Shown one piece after another: positions 20,849 to 29,546 of a stretch of DNA of 64,000 nt. The notes below the pieces were generated by a model. That model saw only the letters and a list, made by a program, of their open reading frames with translations. It did not search any database and had not been told where the DNA came from. This DNA comes from an uncultured Muribaculaceae bacterium. GTDB taxonomy: Bacteria > Bacteroidota > Bacteroidia > Bacteroidales > Muribaculaceae. Every line of letters starts with the position of its first letter. Within the stretch, counting starts at the first letter, position 1. The DNA is taken from contig CAJTMY010000005.1 in assembly GCA_910577355.1 (NCBI GenBank), positions 34,758 through 98,757 on the forward strand, given 5' to 3'. Both the position numbers and the translations under genes were made by a program.

Positions 20849-20879
20849 TTGGTTATTAATAAAATAATCGCTAAATTTG
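20849..20879 (+). promoter_or_regulatory. Promoter of the leucine-rich-repeat gene
   Basis: TAAATTTG at 20872-20879 is a perfect -7 box, with TTGG at 20849-20852 as an imperfect -33 element at spacing 19. It lies about 80 bases upstream of the ATG at 20958. Confidence 0.6.
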
Positions 20880-20957
20880 CCTGCGGTATAATAAACTCCA
20901 TTACAATTAGATTGATTCCTGAAATTATGTGTCGTACTACGCGGTTCGAGTGTCCGA

Positions 20958-22484
20958 ATGTCGGTATTACCCCCCCCATCATATGCTAAGTGTCTGTGTG
21001 TGAGTAGATTGTTTGTTGTATCTATCCTGATTATATGTCTGGCGACCCGGGTAGTGGCTCAAGATGAACAGATTGTTAGAACCAAAGATCCGGTATTGTT
21101 TGAAGAATATTCTGTTACGCCCGGAGGTTCATTCACATATCGGAATCCTGATCGTATCCGCTCGGTAGATGGTTCAAATGCGGCGGAGCCGGCCGGTGTA
21201 TATGTAAAGACGACCCGTGCCGGAGAGCTGGCTGCGTTGCTCGGGGATAGAGTCAATCTCATTGACACCCTGCATGTCGAAGGCCCGATAAATGGCGAGG
21301 ATTTCAATATCATATGGCAATCGTCCTTTTACGGCCATCTTAAGGTAATAGATCTCGGCAAGGCTTCAATCGAGGACGGTATAATACCCGACTATGCTTT
21401 ATTCCACATAGATGTACAGGTGGACTGGGATACTCTTATCATCGATACAATCTGGCTTGAGAAATTGATACTGCCATATAATACAGAGGAAATCGGCCGC
21501 AGTGCGTTTGCTTATGCCACCTCACTCATTGAAATCCAATTTCCGGAGTCTCTCAAAAAAATAGGTACTTCGTCATTTACCGATTGCATACGGTTGGCCA
21601 CCGACCCCTTTGTACTGCCGCCGAATCTCGAATTCCTCGGTTATCAGGCCTTTTATCAATGCCGTTCGTTGGCAGGGGAGGTCATTCTGCCACCGACAAT
21701 GCAAGTCATTGACGGCGCGGCCTTTTACCGTACACAGATCACAAAGATAAACATTCCAGATAAAGTTGAATATCTGGGCGATTTCGCTTTTTACGGTACC
21801 AATCTGAAGGAGATCGATCTGCCGGATGATTGCTGGCTTGATACAAGAGGCGCTCAGTTTTATGCCAATTATGAACTTGAGCGTGTGCATCTTCCTGAAA
21901 ACTGCAGGCAGATTCCGGATGACATATTTCTTTATTGCACCAATCTGAAAGAGGTCAATCTCCCTGATTGCACTACGCATATAAGGACGCATGCGTTCGG
22001 ACAATGCACTTCGCTCGCCTGTTTTTCCTCGCTTGTGTTGCCCGATGGATTGTTGGCTTTGGGGGACAGGGCTCTGCTTGAGGTTCCGATAAGAGAAATT
22101 GTACTTCCGTCGACACTTTCATATATAGGTGCGGAAATGTTTGGTTACGGCTCAAAGATTGAGAGGATCTATTGCAAGGCCGACCAAGTGCCTGAATGTC
22201 ATGATTGGGAATTGCGACCCGGGGAAAGTCCTTTCTACGGAGTCCGCAAGGATATCGAGGTATATATCCCCACAGGCACCAAAGATGATTACGCATCTTC
22301 ATTCGGATGGGATTATTTCACCAACTTTATAGAGACCGACAGTTTTCCTTCGCTCGGTATCGGGGATGTCCGGGCTGATTCGATACAGGACGCCGCGACA
22401 TATGATCTATACGGTCGTAAAATCACGCAGCCTGTTTCAGGCAATATTTATATCAGCGGCGGCAGAAAGTTTATTTGTAGATAA
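20958..22484 (+). CDS. Secreted BspA-type leucine-rich-repeat protein, C8 tract at its start
   Basis: The 508-residue protein has a signal peptide (about 16-34, SRLFVVSILIICLATRVVAQ) and then, from about residue 170, a run of LRR_5 / BspA-type repeats such as IGRSAFAYATSLIEIQFP, LGYQAFYQCRSLAGEVILP and IRTHAFGQCTSLACF. Such repeats mediate surface adhesion or ligand binding. The end (about 470-508) has TYDLYGRKITQPVSGNIYI and GRKFICR, which resembles a type IX sorting segment. The ATG at 20958 is followed within 12 bases by eight C (20970-20977), so loss or gain of one C would shift the frame; a GTG at 21000 or TTG at 21009 past the tract would also allow a start just before the signal peptide. 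Base composition is lower in GC than the nuo genes by eye. Confidence 0.85.
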   Translation: MSVLPPPSYAKCLCVSRLFVVSILIICLATRVVAQDEQIVRTKDPVLFEEYSVTPGGSFTYRNPDRIRSVDGSNAAEPAGVYVKTTRAGELAALLGDRVNLIDTLHVEGPINGEDFNIIWQSSFYGHLKVIDLGKASIEDGIIPDYALFHIDVQVDWDTLIIDTIWLEKLILPYNTEEIGRSAFAYATSLIEIQFPESLKKIGTSSFTDCIRLATDPFVLPPNLEFLGYQAFYQCRSLAGEVILPPTMQVIDGAAFYRTQITKINIPDKVEYLGDFAFYGTNLKEIDLPDDCWLDTRGAQFYANYELERVHLPENCRQIPDDIFLYCTNLKEVNLPDCTTHIRTHAFGQCTSLACFSSLVLPDGLLALGDRALLEVPIREIVLPSTLSYIGAEMFGYGSKIERIYCKADQVPECHDWELRPGESPFYGVRKDIEVYIPTGTKDDYASSFGWDYFTNFIETDSFPSLGIGDVRADSIQDAATYDLYGRKITQPVSGNIYISGGRKFICR

Positions 22485-22489
22485 ATAGA

Positions 22490-22519
22490 GAAGCGCGATT
22501 CATCTGTAAACCGCGCTTC
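22490..22519. terminator. Bidirectional hairpin between convergent genes
   Basis: GAAGCGCG (22490-22497) and CGCGCTTC (22512-22519) form a perfect 8-bp stem with a 14-base loop, between the ends of the LRR gene (plus) and the esterase-like gene (minus). The minus side is followed by TCTATTTATC; T-runs are weak on both sides. Confidence 0.7.
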
Positions 22520-22538
22520 ATTATCATGTATGGAATAA

Positions 22539-25500
22539 TTAGAGCCGCACTTTCACGCTTGCCGTCTCCTCCTGTCCGCGGGCAGTGACGATATACATAC
22601 CGGCTACTGCGTTGTCGAGATTGATGGATGTGCCTGTCTCGCTTTTTACCCGTACTCCCTGCAGTGTCCATGCCTCAAGTACACACGGACGGTTGGTATT
22701 CACGGTTGAACCGTTGATATTTAGCCGCAATCCGCCGTCGGCATCTGTATCAATTACTGACATTGGGGTGATTTCGGTCACTTTCTCGTCATCGATACGG
22801 AACCAATAGTCGCGGTCGGCTTTTATGGTGAAGTCGGGCAGCTGCTTGCCGTTGTTCCAGTTGTTGAATATCAGATTGTATGTGCCCGGTGCTGCATTGA
22901 GTCCGAACATCTGATAGGTCTTGCCTTCGATTACGACTTCGTCGAGCGGAGCTATGCCGGGCCATGCGCCGAATATCTCACCGTCGCCCCAGGCATACAG
23001 TCCGAGGCTTGTCCACGATGTCTGATTGTCGACGTATATGCGGTGGTCTGTGTCGGGGATCTCAGGCTCGATACCTTTGAATACCACGTTGTCGATGCCG
23101 AGCGCCATGGCTCCCTGAGCTGCGTCGCCACTCGCCACCGAGATGTTCCATGCGAGGTAAAGATCAAGTCCGGGACCGAAATTCACCGGCAGCAAGGCAT
23201 TGACTCCGACGGTTTCACCCGGAACCTCGGCATAGCCGGCAGTCTCGTTGTCCGGCTCGAAATAAGTGCGGAAGTCTTCGCCGGCATTCTGCCAGTTGCG
23301 TCCGTCAAACGAGTAGTGCAGCTGCACGGCGAATCCGGCGGCATTGTTACCCTTGCGATATTTCTCCACGTCGTAGCTTATGTCGAGGCGGTCGAAAGCC
23401 TTCTTTCCGTCGTTGTATAGATGGGCATATACGTTGATGGCTCGCGAGCCGTTGGCCACACCGGTGGTAATGCCGCCCACAGCACGGTCGGACGACCCGT
23501 CGGCGCCGAAGTTCCACACACCGTTCTTGGCATTGGACGGCAGCGAGGTGCCGCCGCTGTATGTGGTTTTTTCCGAAGCTGTGGCATATGTGCCGATGGC
23601 GCGGGTGCCGGTGGTCTGTTTGTCGATGCGCCATCCCTTTGGCATTGCTGCATCGGCTGCGGTGCCCATTGTGTCGAAGTTTTGGCTTGCTTCAGGATTT
23701 TCCTTGTTGATCTTTACGGAGGGGTAGGTGACCACCACGGTCTCGGCGTCGGCTACCTTTACATTCGCTTTTTTCTCGAATGTACCCGACGTGGCTGTTA
23801 CGGTGAATGTGCCGCGTGTGCCGTCCGATACGAAAACACCATCGGTCGATATCGTGCCGCCGCCGTCCACTGCGAATACTATGGGTGCCGCATCGCTTAC
23901 TTCCATTCCGAAGTCGTCGTATATGCCGGCATTGAAGCGGATCGTAGCTTTGTGATGGTCAATGCTGTTGATATAGGCTTTGAGGGCGTCGGAGGCGTAG
24001 CGCCTCATTTTGGCGGCTGTGGCTGCGTCGAGTCCGGCAGGGGCCGAATTGATGTCGGCAGGATCTTCTCCGAATATAAGGCCGTACTCCATGCAGGCGG
24101 CCATATAGGTAGACATCAGACTGGGATGACGATCATCGAGATACCATTCGAGTGTTGCGTCGGTTCCTTCGGTGCAGTATACATTGTCGTAAGCGGCAGC
24201 TACCGGGCAGACGGTCACACCCATTTCTTCGGCCACGGCCTTGTAGTTGTCGAGAAACAATTTGTTGTATGCGTTGTAGTTGTCCCAGTCGCCGCTGTAA
24301 GCCCAGTTCACGGGCAGGATTATCACGGCATTGGGGTTGGGACAGTATTCGCGTATGTAGTCCACCCACTGCTTCACGTTGGCGCGGAATTTGTCGAAGC
24401 TTGTTCGGGGCAATGAGCTTTGTTCCTGTAATATGATGTGCGACCATGCCTCAGAGCGTACCATCATCCTGGCGCCCGGTGTGCCGTCGGCGGCGAGGCC
24501 GTCGCCTTCGTCCCAGTGAGTCGACAGCGGTTTGCCGAGCAGCGTATGTTTTGTCCACGCCGCATCTTTGTTCATGCCGGCGGCTATGTCGTTGAACACC
24601 TTGTCCTGATCGTTATAGTATATGAGGCTGTTGTTGAGCGACAATACTTTCACCTTTTCAGGATTCCGGGGCACAAGTACTGTATTGGCAGGATTCAAGG
24701 TAAGCGCTGCGGCTTCCGATTTCACCTTTACAAGATTGTAGGATCCGTCGGCGAGGCTGAAAGTCACATCATATGTTGAAGGCTCGGTATATACAGTATA
24801 TGTATTACCTTTCACAAGAGTACCGTTTACTGCGGGCCGGCTGTTCTCACTTGCCGCGCCCCATGCGCCGCTTTTGCCGAGCCGTTGGTAGATAAGCCAC
24901 TGCGACATTCCGGTACTGCCCGCCTTGAGCGATACACGTCCTTTGAACGTGTTGTCGCTTTCGTCGAGTTTCAGTTCGCCGGCTGTGCTCATATAGTTCC
25001 AACCGTTGAAGTCACCTACCATGTATACAGATGTAAGACCTGTTTCGTCGTCGTTGCTTTCAAGCATTATCGTAGCCTGCCCGTTTTTGATATTGAGAAC
25101 TATGCGCTTGCAATCGAATACATATGCGCCGCAGGATACGTTGTTGTCGGTGCCGGCTACGAGATTGTAGGGCGCGTCTATCATTATGTTGCTGCCGTTA
25201 GAGCCGTAGTTGCAACTCGAGCTCCACGATGCGTCGGCTACTTTGAAGCCGCCGCTCAGAGTCTTGTCGTATAGCACATATGTGCCGTCGCCCTCGTCTG
25301 AGAATTCCCACGAGGCATCTGCACCCCATGTGTTGACATCGCCGCGCAGGTATATGCCCGAGCTTACGAACGGTGGCCGCGACGGATCCACCCATCCCGT
25401 ATAGCTGTCTGGATCGGCGATCATATCAAGTCCCTGCGGTGATGCGCACAGATAGTTGTCGTCGCCTGCTATGATGTGTGCGGGACCGTATTCTTTGCCA

Positions 25501-26444
25501 CCGGCTGTTACTACCACATTGTGGTCGGTCTGTCCTTCCACCGGCCATGCGCTGTATGTCACACCGTTGATGTTTTTGGCCATCTGTGACGGGATACCCG
25601 GTTTCGGGCCATATGCGGCGTTATCGGGTGAATAAAGTGTCATGCCGGCTGCTCCGGTGGCATTTTCCACATAAATATAGTGCGAGTCGGCCGATGCGAA
25701 CGATGCGCTTACAGACACGTTGTCGATTGCAAGCCCCTGTGCCTTGTCGGGCGTGGCGCCTGTGGCCACCGATATGTTCCATGCCAGGTAGATGTCGCTT
25801 CCTGCTTTCACGTCCACCATAAGGGTGCGGGGGCCGATGGCCGATGTGCTTATGGGCACGACAGTTTCGCCGGCCGTAGCTCCATCGGGTGCGAAATGTG
25901 TCTTGAAATCATTGCCGGCATTGATCCATTCGCTGCCGTCATACGAATAATAGAGCTGAACATCAAAACCGGCGGCATTGGCACCGTTGCGGTATTTTTC
26001 GATGTCATACGAGAGTGTGAGGCGGTCAATAGCCTTGTCGGCATCATTGTGCAGTGCTGTCATGAGCGACACGCAGCGGGTGCCTCCGTTGACTGTTGTA
26101 GACAAGCCGCCTACGGCGCGGTCGGTAGGATCGGTCGATGCTCCGAAATTCCATGTGCCGTTCTTGGCATTGGATGCGAGCGATATTCCGCCTTCATACA
26201 TCAAAGTGGTCGAGGCTTCGTCCCATGATCCCACTTTGCGTGGCGCGTCGAGATTGCGGTCGACTGCCCATCCTTTAGGGAGTGTAAATACGGGGGCTTG
26301 CTGTGAGGCGTCCCACATGCTGTTGAAATTCTCGGTGATAGACGGCGATGCCTCCGATATGCTCAGCGCATCGGTGGCAGCATACATGCCCGATGAGGCC
26401 GTTGCGACCAGGATTGCCGTTATCATGCGGTTGATGATTTTCAT
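22539..26444 (-). CDS. Large secreted SGNH-hydrolase-like protein with carbohydrate-binding modules
   Basis: A 1301-residue secreted protein. After a signal peptide (about 1-22) the order is: a beta domain, copy A (about 33-250, SNAKNGTWNFGA, LSYDIEKYRNGANAAGF); a CBM26-like starch-binding module (SHYIYVENATG); two SusE/F-like modules (SGIYLRGDVNTWG, SVYMVGDFNGWNY); a DUF4886/SGNH-like hydrolase domain (about 595-820) with the Ser block SLNNSLIYYND, WSHIILQEQSS and the catalytic DDRHPSLMSTYMAA; a short beta region; copy B of the first domain (LSNAKNGVWNFGA-like, ISYDVEKYRKGNNAAGF); a second CBM26-like module (YVDNQTSWTSLGLYAWGD); and a C-terminal segment with EAWTLQGVRVKSETGTSINL and GMYIVTARG like type IX sorting domains. 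Probable role: deacetylation or de-esterification of polysaccharide outside the cell (inference). The membrane regulator gene at 26611 lies upstream. Confidence 0.8.
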   Translation of the reverse strand: MKIINRMITAILVATASSGMYAATDALSISEASPSITENFNSMWDASQQAPVFTLPKGWAVDRNLDAPRKVGSWDEASTTLMYEGGISLASNAKNGTWNFGASTDPTDRAVGGLSTTVNGGTRCVSLMTALHNDADKAIDRLTLSYDIEKYRNGANAAGFDVQLYYSYDGSEWINAGNDFKTHFAPDGATAGETVVPISTSAIGPRTLMVDVKAGSDIYLAWNISVATGATPDKAQGLAIDNVSVSASFASADSHYIYVENATGAAGMTLYSPDNAAYGPKPGIPSQMAKNINGVTYSAWPVEGQTDHNVVVTAGGKEYGPAHIIAGDDNYLCASPQGLDMIADPDSYTGWVDPSRPPFVSSGIYLRGDVNTWGADASWEFSDEGDGTYVLYDKTLSGGFKVADASWSSSCNYGSNGSNIMIDAPYNLVAGTDNNVSCGAYVFDCKRIVLNIKNGQATIMLESNDDETGLTSVYMVGDFNGWNYMSTAGELKLDESDNTFKGRVSLKAGSTGMSQWLIYQRLGKSGAWGAASENSRPAVNGTLVKGNTYTVYTEPSTYDVTFSLADGSYNLVKVKSEAAALTLNPANTVLVPRNPEKVKVLSLNNSLIYYNDQDKVFNDIAAGMNKDAAWTKHTLLGKPLSTHWDEGDGLAADGTPGARMMVRSEAWSHIILQEQSSLPRTSFDKFRANVKQWVDYIREYCPNPNAVIILPVNWAYSGDWDNYNAYNKLFLDNYKAVAEEMGVTVCPVAAAYDNVYCTEGTDATLEWYLDDRHPSLMSTYMAACMEYGLIFGEDPADINSAPAGLDAATAAKMRRYASDALKAYINSIDHHKATIRFNAGIYDDFGMEVSDAAPIVFAVDGGGTISTDGVFVSDGTRGTFTVTATSGTFEKKANVKVADAETVVVTYPSVKINKENPEASQNFDTMGTAADAAMPKGWRIDKQTTGTRAIGTYATASEKTTYSGGTSLPSNAKNGVWNFGADGSSDRAVGGITTGVANGSRAINVYAHLYNDGKKAFDRLDISYDVEKYRKGNNAAGFAVQLHYSFDGRNWQNAGEDFRTYFEPDNETAGYAEVPGETVGVNALLPVNFGPGLDLYLAWNISVASGDAAQGAMALGIDNVVFKGIEPEIPDTDHRIYVDNQTSWTSLGLYAWGDGEIFGAWPGIAPLDEVVIEGKTYQMFGLNAAPGTYNLIFNNWNNGKQLPDFTIKADRDYWFRIDDEKVTEITPMSVIDTDADGGLRLNINGSTVNTNRPCVLEAWTLQGVRVKSETGTSINLDNAVAGMYIVTARGQEETASVKVRL

Positions 26445-26475
26445 GGCTTTGTTAACTGATTTTATGGTTATGATG

Positions 26476-26483
26476 CAAAGTTA
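26476..26483 (-). promoter_or_regulatory. -7 box for the SGNH-hydrolase-like gene
   Basis: The minus strand reads TAACTTTG about 32 bases upstream of the ATG at 26444. A TTTG exists at 26508-26511, but its spacing of 24 is long, so the -33 element is uncertain. Confidence 0.55.
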
Positions 26484-26590
26484 CTCATCACAAAGCCAGA
26501 ACTTCCGCAAATATAAGTTTTATGTAGATTATTCAAATTATTATTGCTCTTATTTACAGAATTATAATAATTTTGAATAGCTTGTAAAAT

Positions 26591-26609
26591 GTAGATGATG
26601 ATGATCTAC
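26591..26609 (-). terminator. Hairpin just after the DUF6377-type gene
   Basis: GTAGAT (26591-26596) and ATCTAC (26604-26609) pair perfectly, and the stem extends by a G-U and two A-T pairs. On the minus strand it directly follows the stop codon and is followed by ATTTTACAAG, a weak T-run. Confidence 0.5.
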
Positions 26610-26610
26610 G

Positions 26611-28110
26611 TTAATTGAAAAATTCCTCAAATTTCGCTCGGTCGACGGCTCGGTTGCGCATGCGTGTGCGATAATTGTATACCGTCGACTGCGAGCATCG
26701 CAGGAACCGAGCTATAAGGTCGCCGTCGGTTATTCCGAGTTTCATCAGCGCGAGCACCCGCAGCTCGGTGGTGAGTGCGTTGCCGTTCTTCAGCCTTATC
26801 TGATATTCCGGTAGAAGCAGGCAGTTGAGGTCATCCGTGAAATCAGGAAACAACTCTAAGAACGCTTCGTCGAATTTCCGGTAAAAGTCGGTCACTTCCG
26901 TATCTATGTAACGTGTGGAGCTGATAGCGTCGTAGAGTATGTCGAAATTGCGGGCTGCGGCTTTCTTAAACAACATGGCGCGGTAGCTGTCCATCTTGTT
27001 CAGATAGTCGAGACTCAGATTCATGAACCGTGTCACATATCGTTCCTTTATCTCGTTGGCGCGTTGCAGGCTCGCGTTCACCTCGGCTTCGCGTTGTCGT
27101 GCCTCGTGCAGTTGTCGAGCCCGCCGACGGGCATATGCAAGGCTTGCTGCAAGCACTCCGAGCAGTGCTACGGCTATCAGAAGTGTCAGGGTGAGCCATC
27201 GGCGCGATGCCAGAAGGCGGTTGGTGTAAGCCGATTCGATAAACGGCATCACCTGCGATACCTCAAGCATACGGCTGCGGGCCTTGCATGCCGTGGCATC
27301 GTCGATCGACCGCCTCATATACCGGTATGCCCGCTCGTGGTCGCCGCGCTCGTAGAGCATCGCCGCGAGTTGTGGCAGAGCAAGATATTCGCGCACGCCG
27401 TTGTGTATGTCGGCCGTGGCGGCGAGCGCCAGATATTCGAGCTGCATGTCGGTGCGCCCCTGCTTGCCGTATATGCCGGCGACCACATGGTAGGCGGCAC
27501 CGTTGCGTGCCGAGTAGGGCGCGTTGCGCAGTCCCTTTTCCATCAGCTCGGCAGCTTTGTTGTAGTTGCCTTCGTCGGCATATTTGTTGGCCAGTATGAT
27601 TGTGGCGTCGGGGTTGAGCGTCAGTACCGAATCCCGATAGGCGCTTTTTAGGGCGGCGTAGGATTTCTTTGCTGCTCCGTCGGCGCTCATTTCTTCAAGA
27701 TTGCGGTATATCTGCACGCCGAGCGTATAGTATTGCATTAGCAGGGAGTCGTTGAGCAAGGATCGGTCAAGGCTCTCAAACAGCTCATGGGCCTCCTTGT
27801 ACATAAGCAGCGACGAGTTGTATAGCTCAATACGTTGCAGTGTGGAAGCCGGTGTGATGATCCCGGCTATGCTGTCGGCGCGCTGCAGATGCAGGAGTGC
27901 CGAGTCGGTATCGAAGTCCACATACATGTGGCAGAGTCTCAGCTCGGTATCGGCGCTGTGTCCATGTCGTGCCGAGTCGATACGGGCGCGCCGCAATTCG
28001 TGATACCGCGGCGCATCGACCACGGCTGCATCAAGGGCGTGCAGGATGGCCTCGTGACCTTGGCACACGCCGGCGCACAGCAACACTATGATGGCGAGGA
28101 TATGTTTCAT
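26611..28110 (-). CDS. DUF6377-type membrane-spanning regulator (TPR, TM, HTH)
   Basis: Begins with a signal or anchor (MKHILAIIVLLCAGVCQG), then about 270 residues of helical TPR-like repeats (AAELMEKGLRNAPYSARNGA, VREYLALPQLAAMLYERG), a membrane helix (about 305-325, WLTLTLLIAVALLGVLAASL), a charged coiled coil (RRRARQLHEARQREAEVNAS) and a C-terminal domain ending in a helix-turn-helix: LKLGITDGDLIARFLRCSQS-like region and TVYNYRTRMRNRA. This is the layout of Bacteroidetes DUF6377 proteins, likely sensors with TPR domains outside and a DNA-binding end inside. An upstream in-frame ATG at 28119 falls inside the -7 promoter box, so I use 28110 (499 residues). The gene precedes the large secreted hydrolase on the same strand, a plausible target (inference). 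Confidence 0.82.
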   Translation of the reverse strand: MKHILAIIVLLCAGVCQGHEAILHALDAAVVDAPRYHELRRARIDSARHGHSADTELRLCHMYVDFDTDSALLHLQRADSIAGIITPASTLQRIELYNSSLLMYKEAHELFESLDRSLLNDSLLMQYYTLGVQIYRNLEEMSADGAAKKSYAALKSAYRDSVLTLNPDATIILANKYADEGNYNKAAELMEKGLRNAPYSARNGAAYHVVAGIYGKQGRTDMQLEYLALAATADIHNGVREYLALPQLAAMLYERGDHERAYRYMRRSIDDATACKARSRMLEVSQVMPFIESAYTNRLLASRRWLTLTLLIAVALLGVLAASLAYARRRARQLHEARQREAEVNASLQRANEIKERYVTRFMNLSLDYLNKMDSYRAMLFKKAAARNFDILYDAISSTRYIDTEVTDFYRKFDEAFLELFPDFTDDLNCLLLPEYQIRLKNGNALTTELRVLALMKLGITDGDLIARFLRCSQSTVYNYRTRMRNRAVDRAKFEEFFN

Positions 28111-28116
28111 CAAGTG

Positions 28117-28148
28117 CAAAAGTACCGATTTTATGGCAGATACACAAA
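28117..28148 (-). promoter_or_regulatory. Promoter of the DUF6377-type gene
   Basis: On the minus strand TTTG (28145-28148), 20 bases, then TACTTTTG (28117-28124): both boxes match the Bacteroidetes consensus. The box ends 6 bases before the ATG at 28110, so the mRNA is probably leaderless. Confidence 0.75.
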
Positions 28149-28204
28149 AAATCGAAAAAGAAACCGGCTCCTGTGGGCCTAATTCTCAGGTTCTAAAAGG
28201 GTGC

Positions 28205-28705
28205 TTAAACGGTCGGTTTGCGGCTTTTCGTAAGCTCGATGGCTTCTTTTCCGGTCATATGCTCGACATCCATGCGGAGAATAAGCATATGCGAGAAGAA
28301 TTTGTCCATTTCTTTTTTCAGTCCATCCGCGTCGCCGGGATTGAAACGTTCGCCGAGCAATGCCGCTGCACGAAATCTTTCATCCTCGTCTTCCACGATG
28401 TGAATCCGACCGAATGCGATGAAGCTGCTGAAATAAGTCGTGAACTCTGCCGGATGCACATCATCGGCGGCTATGACGCAGAATGAAGCCTTGTCGCAGT
28501 TTCTTATGGCATCAACCTTGTGTCCTGAAACCGCGCTGTGAAAATATAACCGGCCATCGACATACACATAGCTGAGGGGCACTGCATAAGGATAGCCGTT
28601 ATCGCCGAGCAATGCAAGTGTGCCGGATGTGGCTTCGGTAAGTATAGACTCGCATTCCGCCTTTGACAGTTGTTGGCGGCTGCGTCTCATTTTTCTGAAT
28701 TCCAT
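28205..28705 (-). CDS. Pyridoxamine 5'-phosphate oxidase-like flavoprotein (NimA-type fold)
   Basis: A 166-residue FMN-binding split-barrel protein, of the family that includes nitroimidazole-resistance Nim proteins. Visible family features: RRSRQQLSKAECESIL at the start, GTLALLGDNGYPYAVPLSYV, the conserved LYFHSAVSGHKVDAIR with the FMN-contacting histidine stretch, and SFIAFGRIHIVEDEDER. The real reaction is unknown; related enzymes reduce or detoxify small molecules using flavin. It lies 3 bases downstream of a small multidrug-resistance type transporter, on the same strand, so the two are probably one operon. I would not claim drug resistance from sequence alone. Confidence 0.85.
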   Translation of the reverse strand: MEFRKMRRSRQQLSKAECESILTEATSGTLALLGDNGYPYAVPLSYVYVDGRLYFHSAVSGHKVDAIRNCDKASFCVIAADDVHPAEFTTYFSSFIAFGRIHIVEDEDERFRAAALLGERFNPGDADGLKKEMDKFFSHMLILRMDVEHMTGKEAIELTKSRKPTV

Positions 28706-28708
28706 ATT

Positions 28709-29032
28709 TTATGAAACAATTTTTAGTCCGATGATCGAGGATACCAACGTGAAGATGAAAAACAGGCGTCCGAATGTGGCCGGTTCATGGAAGAAGAATA
28801 TACCGACCAATACCGTGCCGACGGCTCCGATGCCCGTCCATACGGCGTATGCTGTTCCGATAGGCAGACTTTGTGTGGCCTTGGCCAGCAATCCCATACT
28901 GATTATTGTGAAAACAAGAAATCCGGCGATCCATCCATACTGAGCGATACCGTCAACGGATTTTGCCCGTCCGAGGCAATACGTGAACCCGACCTCACAG
29001 AAGCCGGCCACAATCAGAATTATCCAATTCAT
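28709..29032 (-). CDS. Small multidrug resistance (SMR) family transporter
   Basis: A 107-residue protein with four predicted helices, ending the family's usual length of about 105-110. It starts MNWIILIVAGFCEVGFTYCL with the essential membrane glutamate (Glu13 in FCEVGF), and the second and third helices carry SLPIGTAYAVWTGIGAVGTV and GIFFFHEPATFGRLFF, the conserved GTAYAVWTGIG motif. The substrate could be guanidinium-like or quaternary ammonium compounds; SugE-type and EmrE-type cannot be told apart with certainty here. Followed by the flavoprotein gene after 3 bases, and preceded by a good promoter. Confidence 0.92.
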   Translation of the reverse strand: MNWIILIVAGFCEVGFTYCLGRAKSVDGIAQYGWIAGFLVFTIISMGLLAKATQSLPIGTAYAVWTGIGAVGTVLVGIFFFHEPATFGRLFFIFTLVSSIIGLKIVS

Positions 29033-29093
29033 AATTGAATCCGAGCCTGTCTGAGGGCTGCAGCAATACCCGGCGTCTCCTTCTAAGGCGTTG

Positions 29094-29124
29094 CAAAGTT
29101 AAGATTTTTTCCCGATTGCAGAAA
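29094..29124 (-). promoter_or_regulatory. Promoter of the SMR transporter operon
   Basis: Minus strand: TTTC (29121-29124), 19 bases, TAACTTTG (29094-29101), about 60 bases before the ATG at 29032. Confidence 0.65.
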
Positions 29125-29125
29125 G

Positions 29126-29509
29126 CTATTCCGTTATTTCTATAATATTGTCTTCAAATGCCTGCACACAGCTTTCATAGTAGCCGTCGCCCGTGGTGCG
29201 GGGCCCGCTCAATGCTTTATAGCCGGCCTTTTCAAGTCGGTGCGTGAGTGCATCGACTTTTTCTTTTGAACCTACGCTAAAGGCGATATGGATGTACCCT
29301 TGATGCATAGGCTTAAATTGAGTGGCAACGACATCGGGGTGTTGCATTATCTCCAGCCTTGCGCCATCGGCGAAAGAAAGGAAAAACGTCTTTAACCCCG
29401 TGCGTGGATTGTGATACATCTCATTGGCCGTTGCCCCGAAATACTTTATGAAAAAGTTTTTGGCGCCTTCAAGGTCAAAAACATATAAGGCTATATGATC
29501 GAGTTTCAT
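29126..29509 (-). CDS. VOC (glyoxalase/bleomycin-resistance fold) protein
   Basis: A 127-residue protein of the vicinal oxygen chelate fold: the first beta-alpha unit is MKLDHIALYVFDLEGAKNFF and the second carries YIHIAFSVGSKEKVDALTHR, with the typical metal-ligand positions His5 and His in GYIHIAF, plus the ending SCVQAFEDNIIEI with a Glu at the usual third or fourth ligand site. The family has many unrelated reactions, so function is not assigned. It has its own promoter and stands alone between the SMR gene and a small lipoprotein gene. Confidence 0.85.
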   Translation of the reverse strand: MKLDHIALYVFDLEGAKNFFIKYFGATANEMYHNPRTGLKTFFLSFADGARLEIMQHPDVVATQFKPMHQGYIHIAFSVGSKEKVDALTHRLEKAGYKALSGPRTTGDGYYESCVQAFEDNIIEITE

Positions 29510-29546
29510 TTCTTAAGTAGGCTTACCTACGTATAAACATATGTTG

